From: CAZCAQ01 sp964496905
GTDB taxonomy: Bacteria; Patescibacteriota; WWE3; UBA101185; UBA10185
Direction of reading: 5' to 3'
Length of the DNA: 51,937 nt
Assembly (NCBI GenBank): GCA_964496905.1
Contig: CAZCAQ010000007.1
Location: 1-51,937, forward strand
In this document: positions 1 to 8,182 of the stretch, piece after piece
Numbering within the stretch: position 1 is the stretch's first letter
Layout of the letters: the number at the start of each line of letters is the position of its first letter
Notes under the pieces: model-generated
The model's input: only the letters and a program-made list of their open reading frames with translations
The model's database searches: none
Told to the model about the DNA's origin: nothing
Position numbers and translations under genes: made by a program

Positions 1-1281
1 ATGCAAAAACTATCAACACAGCCATACAAGGGAGCGCGCGATTTTTATCCTGCTGACATGGAACTGCGCAATTACATCTTTAAAGTATGGCGTGAAACGG
101 CAATTAAATACGGATATCAAGAATACGACGGACCATTTTTGGAACCGTTTGAACTGTTTGCGGCAAAATCTGGCCAAGAACTTGTAAATGAACAACTTTA
201 CTCTTTTACCGATAAAGGTGAGCGCAAAGTAGCTATTAGGCCTGAAATGACACCAACTTTGGCCCGTATGGTTGCAGCGCAATACAAAACACTTCCCCGC
301 CCTATTCGCTGGTTTTCAATTCCAAATTGTTGGAGATATGAAAAACCTCAGCGCGGTCGTTTGCGTGAATTTTTTCAGTTTAATGTTGATATTTTTGGAG
401 TTCAAAGCGCTTCCGCCGATTTTGAACTATTAAGCCTAGCCATTGAAATAATGAAAAATTTTGGGGCGACTGCCAAGATGTTTGAAATCCGCATAAATAA
501 TCGTCGTTTTATGGATGGCCTTTTTGAAGAATTAGCTTTATCTAAAGAACAAAGCTTTTTAACCAAAAAAGCGATTGATAAAATGCCAAAAATTGCCCAA
601 CAAGATTTTGAAAAACTGTTAGAAGAAGAAATCAATTTGAATGCTACACAAATGAACAGTCTTTTTAACCTGTTTCAAGACCCTGAATCCTATTTGAACT
701 CAACAGGAGCTAAAGAAGTAAATGATTTACTCATTATGCTGGAAAATGCCCAATTAAAAGAATTTGTAAGATTCGACCCTTCAATAATGAGAGGACTTGA
801 CTACTACACAGGAAACGTTTTTGAGCAATTTGACTTAAATCCACAAAACACTCGCGCAATGTACGGTGGCGGAAGATATGACGAACTCGTTCAAATTTTT
901 ACCAACGAACCATTAACAGGAATTGGCTTTGCCATGGGAGATGTAACGCTGCAAAACTTTTTGGAAAGTTGGAATCTTATACCTAATTTAACACAGCAAT
1001 TAGACTACTTTGTATGCACTTGGGCTTCTACTGATGATCAGTTTTTTAGCAAATCAGCTCAAATTGCACAAAAAATCCGCGAAAAAGGCAAAAGTGCTTC
1101 TTTGTGGCTAGATACTGACACAAACCTTGATAAGCAACTAAAAGCGGCCGCCAACAAAAATGCCACTTTTGTCGTTATAATCGGCGAAACCGAACTAAAT
1201 ACAGGTACAATCACAATTAAAAATATGGCTGAAAAATCGCAAAAAACCACTTCTGAGGAAGAGTTTCTTCAAACACTTTAA
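1..1281 (+). CDS. hisS: Histidyl-tRNA synthetase
   Basis: Class II aminoacyl-tRNA synthetase that charges tRNA-His in the cytoplasm. The 426-aa length is normal for the family. The motif 2 region (NCWRYEKPQRGRLREFFQF) lies near residues 109-127. The histidine-binding signature RGLDYYTG is near residue 264 and GGGRYDEL near 289. The last ~95 residues form the usual anticodon-binding domain. The window begins exactly at the ATG, so the promoter and any upstream leader cannot be seen. The EamA gene follows after 21 nt in the same direction. A histidine-type T-box lies far away, at 34.1-34.5 kb, so hisS itself shows no T-box here. Confidence 0.97.
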   Translation: MQKLSTQPYKGARDFYPADMELRNYIFKVWRETAIKYGYQEYDGPFLEPFELFAAKSGQELVNEQLYSFTDKGERKVAIRPEMTPTLARMVAAQYKTLPRPIRWFSIPNCWRYEKPQRGRLREFFQFNVDIFGVQSASADFELLSLAIEIMKNFGATAKMFEIRINNRRFMDGLFEELALSKEQSFLTKKAIDKMPKIAQQDFEKLLEEEINLNATQMNSLFNLFQDPESYLNSTGAKEVNDLLIMLENAQLKEFVRFDPSIMRGLDYYTGNVFEQFDLNPQNTRAMYGGGRYDELVQIFTNEPLTGIGFAMGDVTLQNFLESWNLIPNLTQQLDYFVCTWASTDDQFFSKSAQIAQKIREKGKSASLWLDTDTNLDKQLKAAANKNATFVVIIGETELNTGTITIKNMAEKSQKTTSEEEFLQTL

Positions 1282-1302
1282 AGTTTACGCTATCATTAAC
1301 TA

Positions 1303-2301
1303 GTGAAATCTAAACTGCCTCGCCCAAAAAATAGCAAAAACATACATCACTGGGTTTTAGGCGCCTTTTTGCTTTCCAACTTAATTTGGGCGGCTGCGGG
1401 GCCTGTTGTTATATTAACCGTTCAATTTCTTCCACCTGTAGAATTTTTGTTTTACCGCTTTTTAATAACCTGTATTATTCTTTTGCCAATTGTTGTTTGG
1501 GAACTGCATAAAACACACAACAACCTAAAAGACATGCCTTCATTAATTTTGCTTGGTTTACTAGGTTACGGTTCCTTAATTTTTTTGTTTGAAGGGTTAA
1601 AATACACCTCAGCAATTGATGCAGCAATAATAGGCATAATTGCACCTGTAATAGATGCATTTGCAGGCAACTATTTTTACAAAGAAAAAATTTCTCAAAG
1701 ATACAAACTTGGGGTAACACTTGCTATTTTGGGTACTTTGTTTGTAGTTATAGAGCCCGCGCTTTCTCACTCCGCGTCGGATATCCCTATTGATGAAAGA
1801 ATTTATGGTAACGTTTTAGTGTTAATTTACAGCATTTGCTTGGCGCTTTACCTAGTTTTGTCCAAAGAAATGATGGGCAAAAACTCGTCGCGCCTTAATT
1901 TAGTATTGGCCAAAGCTGGAATTAGAAAAAATTCGCATTCTTACTCCCCTTTTATGCACACTGCTTTGTCATTTTTTGTTGCTTTGGGTTTTTATACTGT
2001 TTTGTTTATAGTTAAAATGTTTGGCAATCCAGGCGAAACTGTAACAGCTACTGAAATTATTCAAATGGACCAAAAAGTCATGTTCGGTTTGCTATACATG
2101 GCGCTACTTAGCGGAATAACTGCGTATAGTTTAATGAACTGGGCCTTACAACGGTCAACTGTGTCGTATTCCGCCGTTTTTACTTACCTCTCCCCTGTTT
2201 TAACTTTGCCTTTTGCCTATTTTATGTTGGGCGAATTGCCAACTGTACCCGCAGTTATTGGATCAATTGTAATTGGTGTAGGTGTAATTATTGCTGAATA
2301 C
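1303..2301 (+). CDS. EamA/DMT-family permease (3' end lost in assembly gap)
   Basis: Multi-pass membrane protein of the drug/metabolite transporter superfamily; the substrate is unknown. About ten hydrophobic segments are visible, arranged as two EamA repeats (roughly residues 15-150 and 170-333). The second repeat has the typical end: a pair of helices around YSAVFTYLSPVLTLPFAYFM and then VIGSIVIGVGVIIAEY. The start is a GTG 21 nt after hisS, with no clear ribosome binding site. Reading runs into 100 Ns after residue 333. Family members are usually 290-340 aa, so little is missing. The reading frame that continues beyond the Ns should not be taken as part of this gene. Confidence 0.85.
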
Positions 2302-2401
2302 NNNNNNNNNNNNNNNNNNNNNNNNNNNNNNNNNNNNNNNNNNNNNNNNNNNNNNNNNNNNNNNNNNNNNNNNNNNNNNNNNNNNNNNNNNNNNNNNNNN
2401 N
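2302..2401. other. Assembly gap (100 N)
   Basis: Exactly 100 Ns, the conventional filler for a gap of unknown length. The two flanks share no terminal repeat that I can see, unlike the gap at 15735-15834. The EamA gene loses its end here and the start of the next reading frame is lost on the other side. Confidence 0.98.
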
Positions 2402-2402
2402 T

Positions 2403-2495
2403 GACCCACGATATACGAGACAGCACATTGTTCTTACAAACAAAGTCGGTGACGTTGTTTCTCAAGCTAGTGCGTTTCAGCAACTCGCCGGTTAA
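2403..2495 (+). CDS. C-terminal fragment of an unknown protein
   Basis: Directly after the gap one frame stays open for 30 codons and ends in TAA; the residues include TRQHIVLTNKVGDVVSQAS. The stop lies 15 nt before a hairpin of the same family that follows the next two small genes at the same distance (14-16 nt). That suggests this is the tail of a third gene of the series. The piece is too short for a family call, and the other frames cannot be excluded. Confidence 0.35.
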   Translation, partial: DPRYTRQHIVLTNKVGDVVSQASAFQQLAG

Positions 2496-2510
2496 AATGC
2501 CCGCAATAAT

Positions 2511-2547
2511 ATACCTCGGGATTTTCAAATCCGATGTTCCGAGGTAT
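2511..2547 (+). repeat. Post-gene hairpin, copy 1 (terminator-like)
   Basis: The arms ATACCTCGG and CCGAGGTAT are perfectly complementary and are followed by TTTTTT, so this copy can act as an intrinsic terminator. The loop holds a second, nested pair (GGATTT/AAATCC). The same design recurs at 2832-2871 and 3185-3225. Confidence 0.8.
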
Positions 2548-2662
2548 TTTTTACATTCCTTTATCTACTCTAATTTTATAAACAGTTGCTTTTATCTATG
2601 CTTGGTGGTTTAATGTTGCAAAGTTACATTTTGTAGCTAAATCAACTGATGGAGGTTTCTCG

Positions 2663-2815
2663 ATGACAAAGCTCACTAATAAGAAAGGCAAAAAACCCAC
2701 AGACCCAATGCCAACACAAGCGGAAATAGCAGAGGCGCGGATTGCGGCAATGGAAGAAGAGGGGCTTCGCGAGGAGCTGAAGAAGAAGAAGCCTGTGACA
2801 AACTCGAAGAGCTGA
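2663..2815 (+). CDS. Small charged protein (50 aa)
   Basis: Unrecognised cytoplasmic protein, very rich in Lys and Glu, with a predicted helix around AEIAEARIAAMEEEGLREEL. It starts at an ATG with a clear GGAGG at 2651-2655 and ends in TGA. GC content is higher than in neighbouring core genes. It is followed 16 nt later by the second copy of the palindromic hairpin. The ribosome binding site plus the conserved hairpin make it likely to be a real gene. Function unknown. Confidence 0.6.
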   Translation: MTKLTNKKGKKPTDPMPTQAEIAEARIAAMEEEGLREELKKKKPVTNSKS

Positions 2816-2831
2816 TTTCGTCTTGGTTTAT

Positions 2832-2871
2832 GCATACCTCGGGATTTTAAATCCAGAATTCCGAGGTATGC
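2832..2871 (+). repeat. Post-gene hairpin, copy 2
   Basis: Arms GCATACCTCGG and CCGAGGTATGC, 11 bp perfect, with the nested GGATTT/AAATCC pair in between. It is not followed by a T-run, so it is not a classical terminator. Confidence 0.8.
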
Positions 2872-3014
2872 GTTCAATTTCGCATTTTCCACTGTTTCCC
2901 CTCTTAAAAATTTCAAAATCACAAATATACAAAACTAGTTGACTTAATCTATATATTTTGCTTAAATCCAGGAACAAAGCCTAATTTGGGGCTATTTTAT
3001 GTTGAGGTGACACA

Positions 3015-3170
3015 ATGACACGTCCAGTAATTGACGAAGACGCGGCTAAAGAGGCAATCAACAGGGACAAAAAAGCCGAAGCTGAAAAAAAGAAGCCATC
3101 CTGGGAGAAAGATCCGCCAGTGAGACCTGCGCCTCGGCCGACGTCTCAGTCTGGAAATAGCTCCAGCTGA
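3015..3170 (+). CDS. Small charged protein (51 aa)
   Basis: Unrecognised. The N-terminal half is Lys/Glu/Asp-rich (AKEAINRDKKAEAEKKKPSW) and the C-terminal third is Pro/Arg/Ser-rich and probably disordered. An AGGTG precedes the ATG by 6 nt. The stop is TGA and the third copy of the hairpin starts 15 nt later. It resembles the gene at 2663 in size, composition and context, though I see no convincing residue-by-residue alignment. Confidence 0.6.
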   Translation: MTRPVIDEDAAKEAINRDKKAEAEKKKPSWEKDPPVRPAPRPTSQSGNSSS

Positions 3171-3184
3171 CGCACCAAACAACT

Positions 3185-3225
3185 GCATACCTCGGGATTT
3201 AAAAATCCAAGATCCCGAGGTATGC
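3185..3225 (+). repeat. Post-gene hairpin, copy 3
   Basis: Longest copy: arms GCATACCTCGGGAT and ATCCCGAGGTATGC, 14 bp perfect. GGATTT in the left arm can instead pair with AAATCC in the loop, so two alternative folds exist. No T-run follows. Confidence 0.8.
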
Positions 3226-3286
3226 GTTCAACTTTAAACACATTCAATAGACAAAACTCCCCTCTTTTGGTATATTAATTCGGCTT

Positions 3287-3613
3287 ATGAAGAAAGGTAT
3301 TCACCCAAAAGTTAATACAGACGTAGTTGTTACCTGCGCATGCGGAAACAGCTTTACAACCATGTCAACCAGAGACAGCATTACAGTAGACCTTTGCAGC
3401 GCTTGCCACCCTTTTTACACAGGTAAACAAAAGTTAATTGACACAGAAGGCCGAATTGAAAAATTCCAAAAGAAAATGGCTGCCGCTTCAACAACTTCAA
3501 AAAAAGACAAAAAGAAGGCAAAAGAAGCCAATACACCAGCTCCAACCCTAAAGGAACTTCTTCAACAAGCGCAAAAGCCTACTAAAACAACAGAAACTAC
3601 CAAAGAAGATTAG
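3287..3613 (+). CDS. rpmE: 50S ribosomal protein L31 (bL31), extended
   Basis: Large-subunit protein bL31 of the zinc-binding type: VTCACGNSF and VDLCSACHPFYTGKQK supply the paired cysteines. The core occupies residues 1-66. A lysine/alanine-rich tail of ~40 residues follows, which makes the protein 108 aa against the usual 65-75. There is no Shine-Dalgarno sequence; an AT-rich box (TATATT, 3271-3276) lies 10 nt before the ATG. prfA follows closely, an rpmE-prfA order common in bacteria. Confidence 0.93.
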   Translation: MKKGIHPKVNTDVVVTCACGNSFTTMSTRDSITVDLCSACHPFYTGKQKLIDTEGRIEKFQKKMAAASTTSKKDKKKAKEANTPAPTLKELLQQAQKPTKTTETTKED

Positions 3614-3631
3614 ATTTTGCAATCCTCTAAT

Positions 3632-4612
3632 ATGGACGACGCCAAAAGCTACATATTAAGTCAAATAGCTCAACTGGAAAATTCAATCAAAGATAATAAA
3701 ACGCTCATTGAGAACGCCGAAAGCTCCGAACTAAGAGATATGGCTTTAGAGGAAATAAATGCCTTACAAAGCCAAATAGACGCTTTAAACCAAGCTTTAG
3801 ATTCTATAGACGGCAATTATTCTGGCGAAGGTATACCAGACGCAAGCGGAATCGCTGAAATTAACCCAAACGCAGCAATTGTCGAAATGCGAGCAGGTAC
3901 CGGAGGCGACGAAGCTTCCCTATTTGCGCTAGATCTTTACAAAATGTATCACCGCATGGCTGACTTGGAAAAATGGAAAATAGAGGAATTAAATTTTTCT
4001 GAAAGCGAAGTCGGCGGCATTAAAACAGCCTCTTTTGAATTAAAAGGCAAAAACATCTTTAAAATCCTTAAAAACGAATCTGGCGTACATCGAGTACAAC
4101 GCGTTCCCAAAACCGAGGCTTCAGGCCGTATACATACTTCTGCAGCTACAATAGCCGTTTTACCAAAACTGGCAAAAGTTACTCTAGAAATCCGACCCGA
4201 AGACCTAAAGATGGACTTTTACCGCTCAGGAGGAAAAGGCGGCCAAAACGTAAACAAAGTTTCAACCGCAGTTCGTATTACCCACATCCCTACTGGCACA
4301 GTCGTAGAATGCCAAGAAGAACGCAGTCAGCTAAAAAACCGCGAAAAAGCCATGGGAATACTTGAAGCACGCATTTACACAATGATGCAAGAACAGCAAG
4401 TAAAAAGCGTAACTGATATACGCACAGAACAAGTTGGAACCGGCGACCGCAGCGAAAAAATTAAAACTTACAATTTTCCCCAAGATCGCTTAACTGACCA
4501 TAGAATTAATAAAAGCTGGTTTGGATTAGAAAAAATGTTTAATGGTGAATATATTGATGTTTTAACTGAATCATCAAAACTTATTGAAAATCAAGAATCC
4601 ATTACAACTTAA
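3632..4612 (+). CDS. prfA: Peptide chain release factor 1
   Basis: Recognises UAA and UAG stops and triggers peptide release on the ribosome. The GGQ motif lies in FYRSGGKGGQNVNKVSTA, and the codon-recognition tripeptide PxT appears as PKT in RVPKTEASGRIHTSA, which identifies RF1 rather than RF2 (SPF). From ATG 3632 the protein is 326 aa, shorter than the usual ~355 because the N-terminal helical domain is reduced. A TTG at 3617 in the same frame would add five residues. The start is 18 nt after rpmE, so the two are probably cotranscribed. Confidence 0.95.
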   Translation: MDDAKSYILSQIAQLENSIKDNKTLIENAESSELRDMALEEINALQSQIDALNQALDSIDGNYSGEGIPDASGIAEINPNAAIVEMRAGTGGDEASLFALDLYKMYHRMADLEKWKIEELNFSESEVGGIKTASFELKGKNIFKILKNESGVHRVQRVPKTEASGRIHTSAATIAVLPKLAKVTLEIRPEDLKMDFYRSGGKGGQNVNKVSTAVRITHIPTGTVVECQEERSQLKNREKAMGILEARIYTMMQEQQVKSVTDIRTEQVGTGDRSEKIKTYNFPQDRLTDHRINKSWFGLEKMFNGEYIDVLTESSKLIENQESITT

Positions 4613-4632
4613 GTTTTAAAGCGCCAAACTTT

Positions 4633-5949
4633 TTATAACTCAGGCTGTTCTTCGGGCATTTCTTCCAAAGTTACTTCAAGTGTAATACGTTCGTCATTAC
4701 GTTCAAGAACTACATCAACTTTATCTCCAGGTTTTTTTTCACGAATTAAACCTCCTAATGTTTGGTCACCATCTAAGGCTACGCCGTCAAACTCAACAAT
4801 TATATCGCCGCGCTCAATTCCAGCTTTTCCTGCCGGTGTATCTTCCATTACGCGCGTAATGTACGCACCTTGAGGAAAATCACGTAAACGCGCAATATCC
4901 TCAGTAATCATAGTATAAGTAACTCCCATATATGGACGAATTAAGCGGCCTTCTTTTAAATAACCTTCAAGCATTGGCTTTAAAACATTAACCGGAATAG
5001 CAAAACCAATGTTGTCAGCACCTCTTGTGGTTGCGACATTAATTCCCATAACTTGGCCAGATAAATTAAGTAATGGGCCACCAGAATTCCCTGGATTTAG
5101 CGCAGCATCAGTTTGAATTACATTCTCATACGTTTTTGCGTCGCCAAATGCGCCTGAAGCGGTTAATTCTCTGGCTAAACCCGAAACTACACCAACTGTA
5201 ACCGAATTTGAAAACTGACCTAAAGCATTTCCAATTGCAACAGCTGTTTGACCAACTTTAATTTTGGAAGAATCTGCTAAGTCAACTACAGGCAAGTTTT
5301 TGCCCTCTATTTCTAATATTGCTAGGTCGCTTGCTTCATCGGTACTTACGCGAGTAACTTGATATGTTGAGCCATCTTTTAAAACAACCGAGTAATCGGC
5401 ATCTGGAATACTTACCACATGCGCATTTGTAACTATTAAGCCTGTTTTATCAACAATAAAACCTGTTCCTATGCCTTCGTTTGAAGAAATTGGGCCACTA
5501 AATGGATCAAAATCTTCACGCCTGTAAACAATAGAGACTACCGAGGGTGAAACATTTTCAACTGTTTTTATAACGGCGGATTCCTCCTCCACGACTTTTT
5601 GGTTAGTTAAAATGGAACTACCTCCCCGCTCTATTTTTTTCTCTAGCTCAGTAATGCCAAGTGTATTAAGTAAATCTTTTTTTATTTCAGGAACTGTTTT
5701 TATTGGAAGTGTAAACGAAAGTCTGCCTTTTTCGCCATTTTTTGAATCGCTGGGTGCGGGGCTATCGTTTGACAAGATTGCTGCAACAACTATTAAAACT
5801 AAAAAAATACCTAATGCTTTAAAAAAACCTTTATCTTCTAGTTTTTGAATAGTACTTCGTTCAGGCCTATTTGGTTGACCTTGTGTGTCATTTTTTTTAC
5901 TTGTACTTACAACCTCGCCTTCAACCGGCTCGTTGTCATTAGATGTCAT
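4633..5949 (-). CDS. HtrA/DegP-type serine protease with PDZ domain
   Basis: Membrane-anchored trypsin-like protease for envelope quality control. Residues ~44-60 (ALGIFLVLIVVAAILS) form one membrane segment after a short cytoplasmic N-terminus. The catalytic triad is visible: His in TNAHVVS (~177), Asp in ASDLAILEI (~208), Ser in GNSGGP (~290). One PDZ domain fills residues ~340-430. AAAGGAGG precedes the ATG, embedded at the end of ctpA only 12 nt away, so the two are translated from one mRNA. It is convergent with prfA across a 20-nt gap. Confidence 0.95.
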   Translation of the reverse strand: MTSNDNEPVEGEVVSTSKKNDTQGQPNRPERSTIQKLEDKGFFKALGIFLVLIVVAAILSNDSPAPSDSKNGEKGRLSFTLPIKTVPEIKKDLLNTLGITELEKKIERGGSSILTNQKVVEEESAVIKTVENVSPSVVSIVYRREDFDPFSGPISSNEGIGTGFIVDKTGLIVTNAHVVSIPDADYSVVLKDGSTYQVTRVSTDEASDLAILEIEGKNLPVVDLADSSKIKVGQTAVAIGNALGQFSNSVTVGVVSGLARELTASGAFGDAKTYENVIQTDAALNPGNSGGPLLNLSGQVMGINVATTRGADNIGFAIPVNVLKPMLEGYLKEGRLIRPYMGVTYTMITEDIARLRDFPQGAYITRVMEDTPAGKAGIERGDIIVEFDGVALDGDQTLGGLIREKKPGDKVDVVLERNDERITLEVTLEEMPEEQPEL

Positions 5950-5961
5950 AGTAACCTCCTT

Positions 5962-7179
5962 TTAAAAGTTTTTGGCGCTTTCAATAGCTTTTTCAAGCTG
6001 AGGATCTTTTTCTTGATCTATATCCTCGTCTGTGACTTCTACTTTTATATTTGGCTCAATTCCTTTATTGTGAACCCACTCTTTTTTTGGAGTTAGCCAC
6101 TTTGCAATTGTAATATGTACACCTGAGCCATCGCTGAAATTTCTAACATCTTGAATAGTACCCTTACCAAATGATTTTTGGCCTACTAAAACGGCTCCCG
6201 CATGATCGCGCAAAGCGGCTGCCAAAATTTCTGAAGCGGAAGCACTTCCCTCGTCTATTAAAACTACTACTGGTACACCATTTAAGCTTCCAATACGCTG
6301 CGTTGTACGTTCAACTTGCTTACCCGAGGCATATTCCTCAAAAATAACTGGCTCGTCTTTGTAAAATTCTCCGGCAATATGAATAGCTGAATCCAAATAT
6401 CCACCTGGGTTTCCGCGCAAATCTAAGACAATTGCATTTAAATCAGTCATTTGAGTATTTATTTTAGCAACAGTTTCATCCCAAACTTTGTTTGTATCAT
6501 CGCCAAATCTGCTAATGCGAATATATGCGATTCCATCCTTTTTATCTTCCCAAGTTACGCTGTCAATTTTTATTTGACCGCGCTTAATTGTAATTTCAAT
6601 AGGCTCTTTGTTGTCTTTTCTACCTATAGTTAGCTTAACAACAGTACCCGCATCACCTCTTATCAGCTTAACTACGTCGTTGACAGACATGCCTACTGTG
6701 GCTTTATCATCAACCTTTAGTATGGCGTCTCCCGGTCGAATTCCTGCTTCTTTTGCCGGAGAACCATCAAAAGGCGAAATTACAATTATTTGATTTTCTT
6801 TTTCGCCAAGCTCTGCGCCAATGCCTTCGTAAGTTCCATTTAGGGATGCCTCTGCTTCTTCGTTTTGCTGTGGAGGTAAAAAGGAGGTGTATGGATCCTC
6901 TAAAGACTCAACCATGCCCTTTATAGCACCGTAAACCATTTTTTGAGCATCAATTGGGCGTTCTAAATACGTTGAGTTAAGCGTTTCCCAAACTTCCCAA
7001 AAAAGCGAAAAGTCTACTTCCTTTGAGGGTGGATCTTTGCGTGTGATTTGGACTTTGTAATCCTTTTTTACAAACTTTGCATCAAGTCCTTGTTTTCCAA
7101 AGTAAAAACCTGCAAAAAACAGCGAAATACACGCTAATGTTATTACTAAATATTTTTGAAAATTATTAAACGACGTCAT
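5962..7179 (-). CDS. C-terminal processing peptidase, S41A family
   Basis: Tail-specific protease of the CtpA type acting outside the membrane. An N-terminal signal or anchor (YLVITLACISLFFAGFYFG) is followed by a PDZ domain (~residues 100-190) and the S41 catalytic domain. The nucleophile is the Ser in EGSASASEILAAALRDH (~311) and the general base the Lys in GQKSFGKGTIQ (~337). Length 405 aa, normal. It sits between an unknown gene 14 nt upstream and htrA 12 nt downstream, forming an envelope-protease operon. Confidence 0.95.
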   Translation of the reverse strand: MTSFNNFQKYLVITLACISLFFAGFYFGKQGLDAKFVKKDYKVQITRKDPPSKEVDFSLFWEVWETLNSTYLERPIDAQKMVYGAIKGMVESLEDPYTSFLPPQQNEEAEASLNGTYEGIGAELGEKENQIIVISPFDGSPAKEAGIRPGDAILKVDDKATVGMSVNDVVKLIRGDAGTVVKLTIGRKDNKEPIEITIKRGQIKIDSVTWEDKKDGIAYIRISRFGDDTNKVWDETVAKINTQMTDLNAIVLDLRGNPGGYLDSAIHIAGEFYKDEPVIFEEYASGKQVERTTQRIGSLNGVPVVVLIDEGSASASEILAAALRDHAGAVLVGQKSFGKGTIQDVRNFSDGSGVHITIAKWLTPKKEWVHNKGIEPNIKVEVTDEDIDQEKDPQLEKAIESAKNF

Positions 7180-7193
7180 GTTAATGTTATTCG

Positions 7194-8177
7194 TTAATCA
7201 AGAGCAATTAAGTTAGGCAGCTTAATTTGAACGGGCTGTTCAGCTCCGATGAGCTTAACATAAATTACATCACTTTGTACATCAGTAATTTGGCCAACAT
7301 GAGTATAGTACGGTTTTTGAAAAACTTGAACTTGCATTCCTACTACAGGTTCAACCAAAGTACTCAATTGTTGTTGCTGTGGTATGTCTTGCGCTGGAAT
7401 TGGAATACGAAAAACGTTTTTTTCACCCAAAATAAAAACAAACCGGCTTGAAACTTCTTTTATATAACTGTAAATTAGCTCAGGAGTTTCCAACGTACCA
7501 AATCCACTAAAAAGTCCCAAGCAAATCCCCTTCTCCTTAGCAAAATCAAAAGTCTGCTTTTCCGCACTTCCCGCCAAAATGCCAGCTACACCAAGCTCTG
7601 CTGCCTTTTCTACAGACTCAAAAGTGGCAAAACTACCTAAATATATTATTTTTCCAAAAACGTCTTTAGAAAAATTTTGCAAATATTGAAGTTGCAAAAC
7701 ATCTGAGGGGTTTGGAAAAACCACCAGTTCTCCCGTAACAAACCGGCTGCTACAAACAGCTAAGTTAAAGTCTACGGCTTGGGTTTTAATTAAAACTGAA
7801 CCACTCTCTGATTTTTTTTCTATAACTCCCCATACGCCAGACAAAAGCCAATGCTCTTTAGGTTCCTGCGTCAATATAAAACCGTTTTGGCTTTTTGAAA
7901 TATACCCATCAAACGGTGCTACAACTTTTTTTGAACCTGCCCTGCCTATTACTTCACCAAAATAAAAGTAACCTGTTTCAAATTTTCCCTTTGCCAATTT
8001 CATGTTTTGAGGAACATATGAAACTCCTGTAGAGATTTTTGTCATACCTAAGCGTGTTACAGGGTCAACAACATCTCCCGGCTTTACATTTAATGTACCT
8101 TTTAGAGGTAGGGATCGTTCAACATAAATATTTGTTGAAAATCGCTTTTTTTGAATTTTTGGAATTAAAGTTTTCAT
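7194..8177 (-). CDS. Unknown protein with barrel-sandwich- and KOW-like segments
   Basis: Not recognised. The N-terminal ~110 residues have a biotinyl/lipoyl-like pattern (LPLKGTLNVKPGDVVDPVTR, then VVAPFDGYISKSQNGFI). The last ~50 residues look like a KOW/SH3 barrel (VVGMQVQVF...YYTHVGQITDVQSDVIYVKLIG). There is no signal peptide or membrane helix, so it is probably cytoplasmic. It starts 5 nt after the stop of the 368-aa gene upstream and ends 14 nt before ctpA, so all four genes look cotranscribed. The domain reading is from pattern only. Confidence 0.7.
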   Translation of the reverse strand: MKTLIPKIQKKRFSTNIYVERSLPLKGTLNVKPGDVVDPVTRLGMTKISTGVSYVPQNMKLAKGKFETGYFYFGEVIGRAGSKKVVAPFDGYISKSQNGFILTQEPKEHWLLSGVWGVIEKKSESGSVLIKTQAVDFNLAVCSSRFVTGELVVFPNPSDVLQLQYLQNFSKDVFGKIIYLGSFATFESVEKAAELGVAGILAGSAEKQTFDFAKEKGICLGLFSGFGTLETPELIYSYIKEVSSRFVFILGEKNVFRIPIPAQDIPQQQQLSTLVEPVVGMQVQVFQKPYYTHVGQITDVQSDVIYVKLIGAEQPVQIKLPNLIALD

Positions 8178-8182
8178 GGCTG

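Noticed and set aside
2402..2613. Apparent continuation of the EamA frame after gap 1
   Set aside because: The frame is only open by chance across Ns. The residues are not EamA-like and the frame crosses the hairpin. The alternative frame ending at 2495 fits the local layout better.
2832..3225. Integron attC sites behind small genes
   Set aside because: The palindromes follow short genes like cassettes, but the RYYYAAC/GTTRRRY core sites are missing and no integron tyrosine integrase is in the window.
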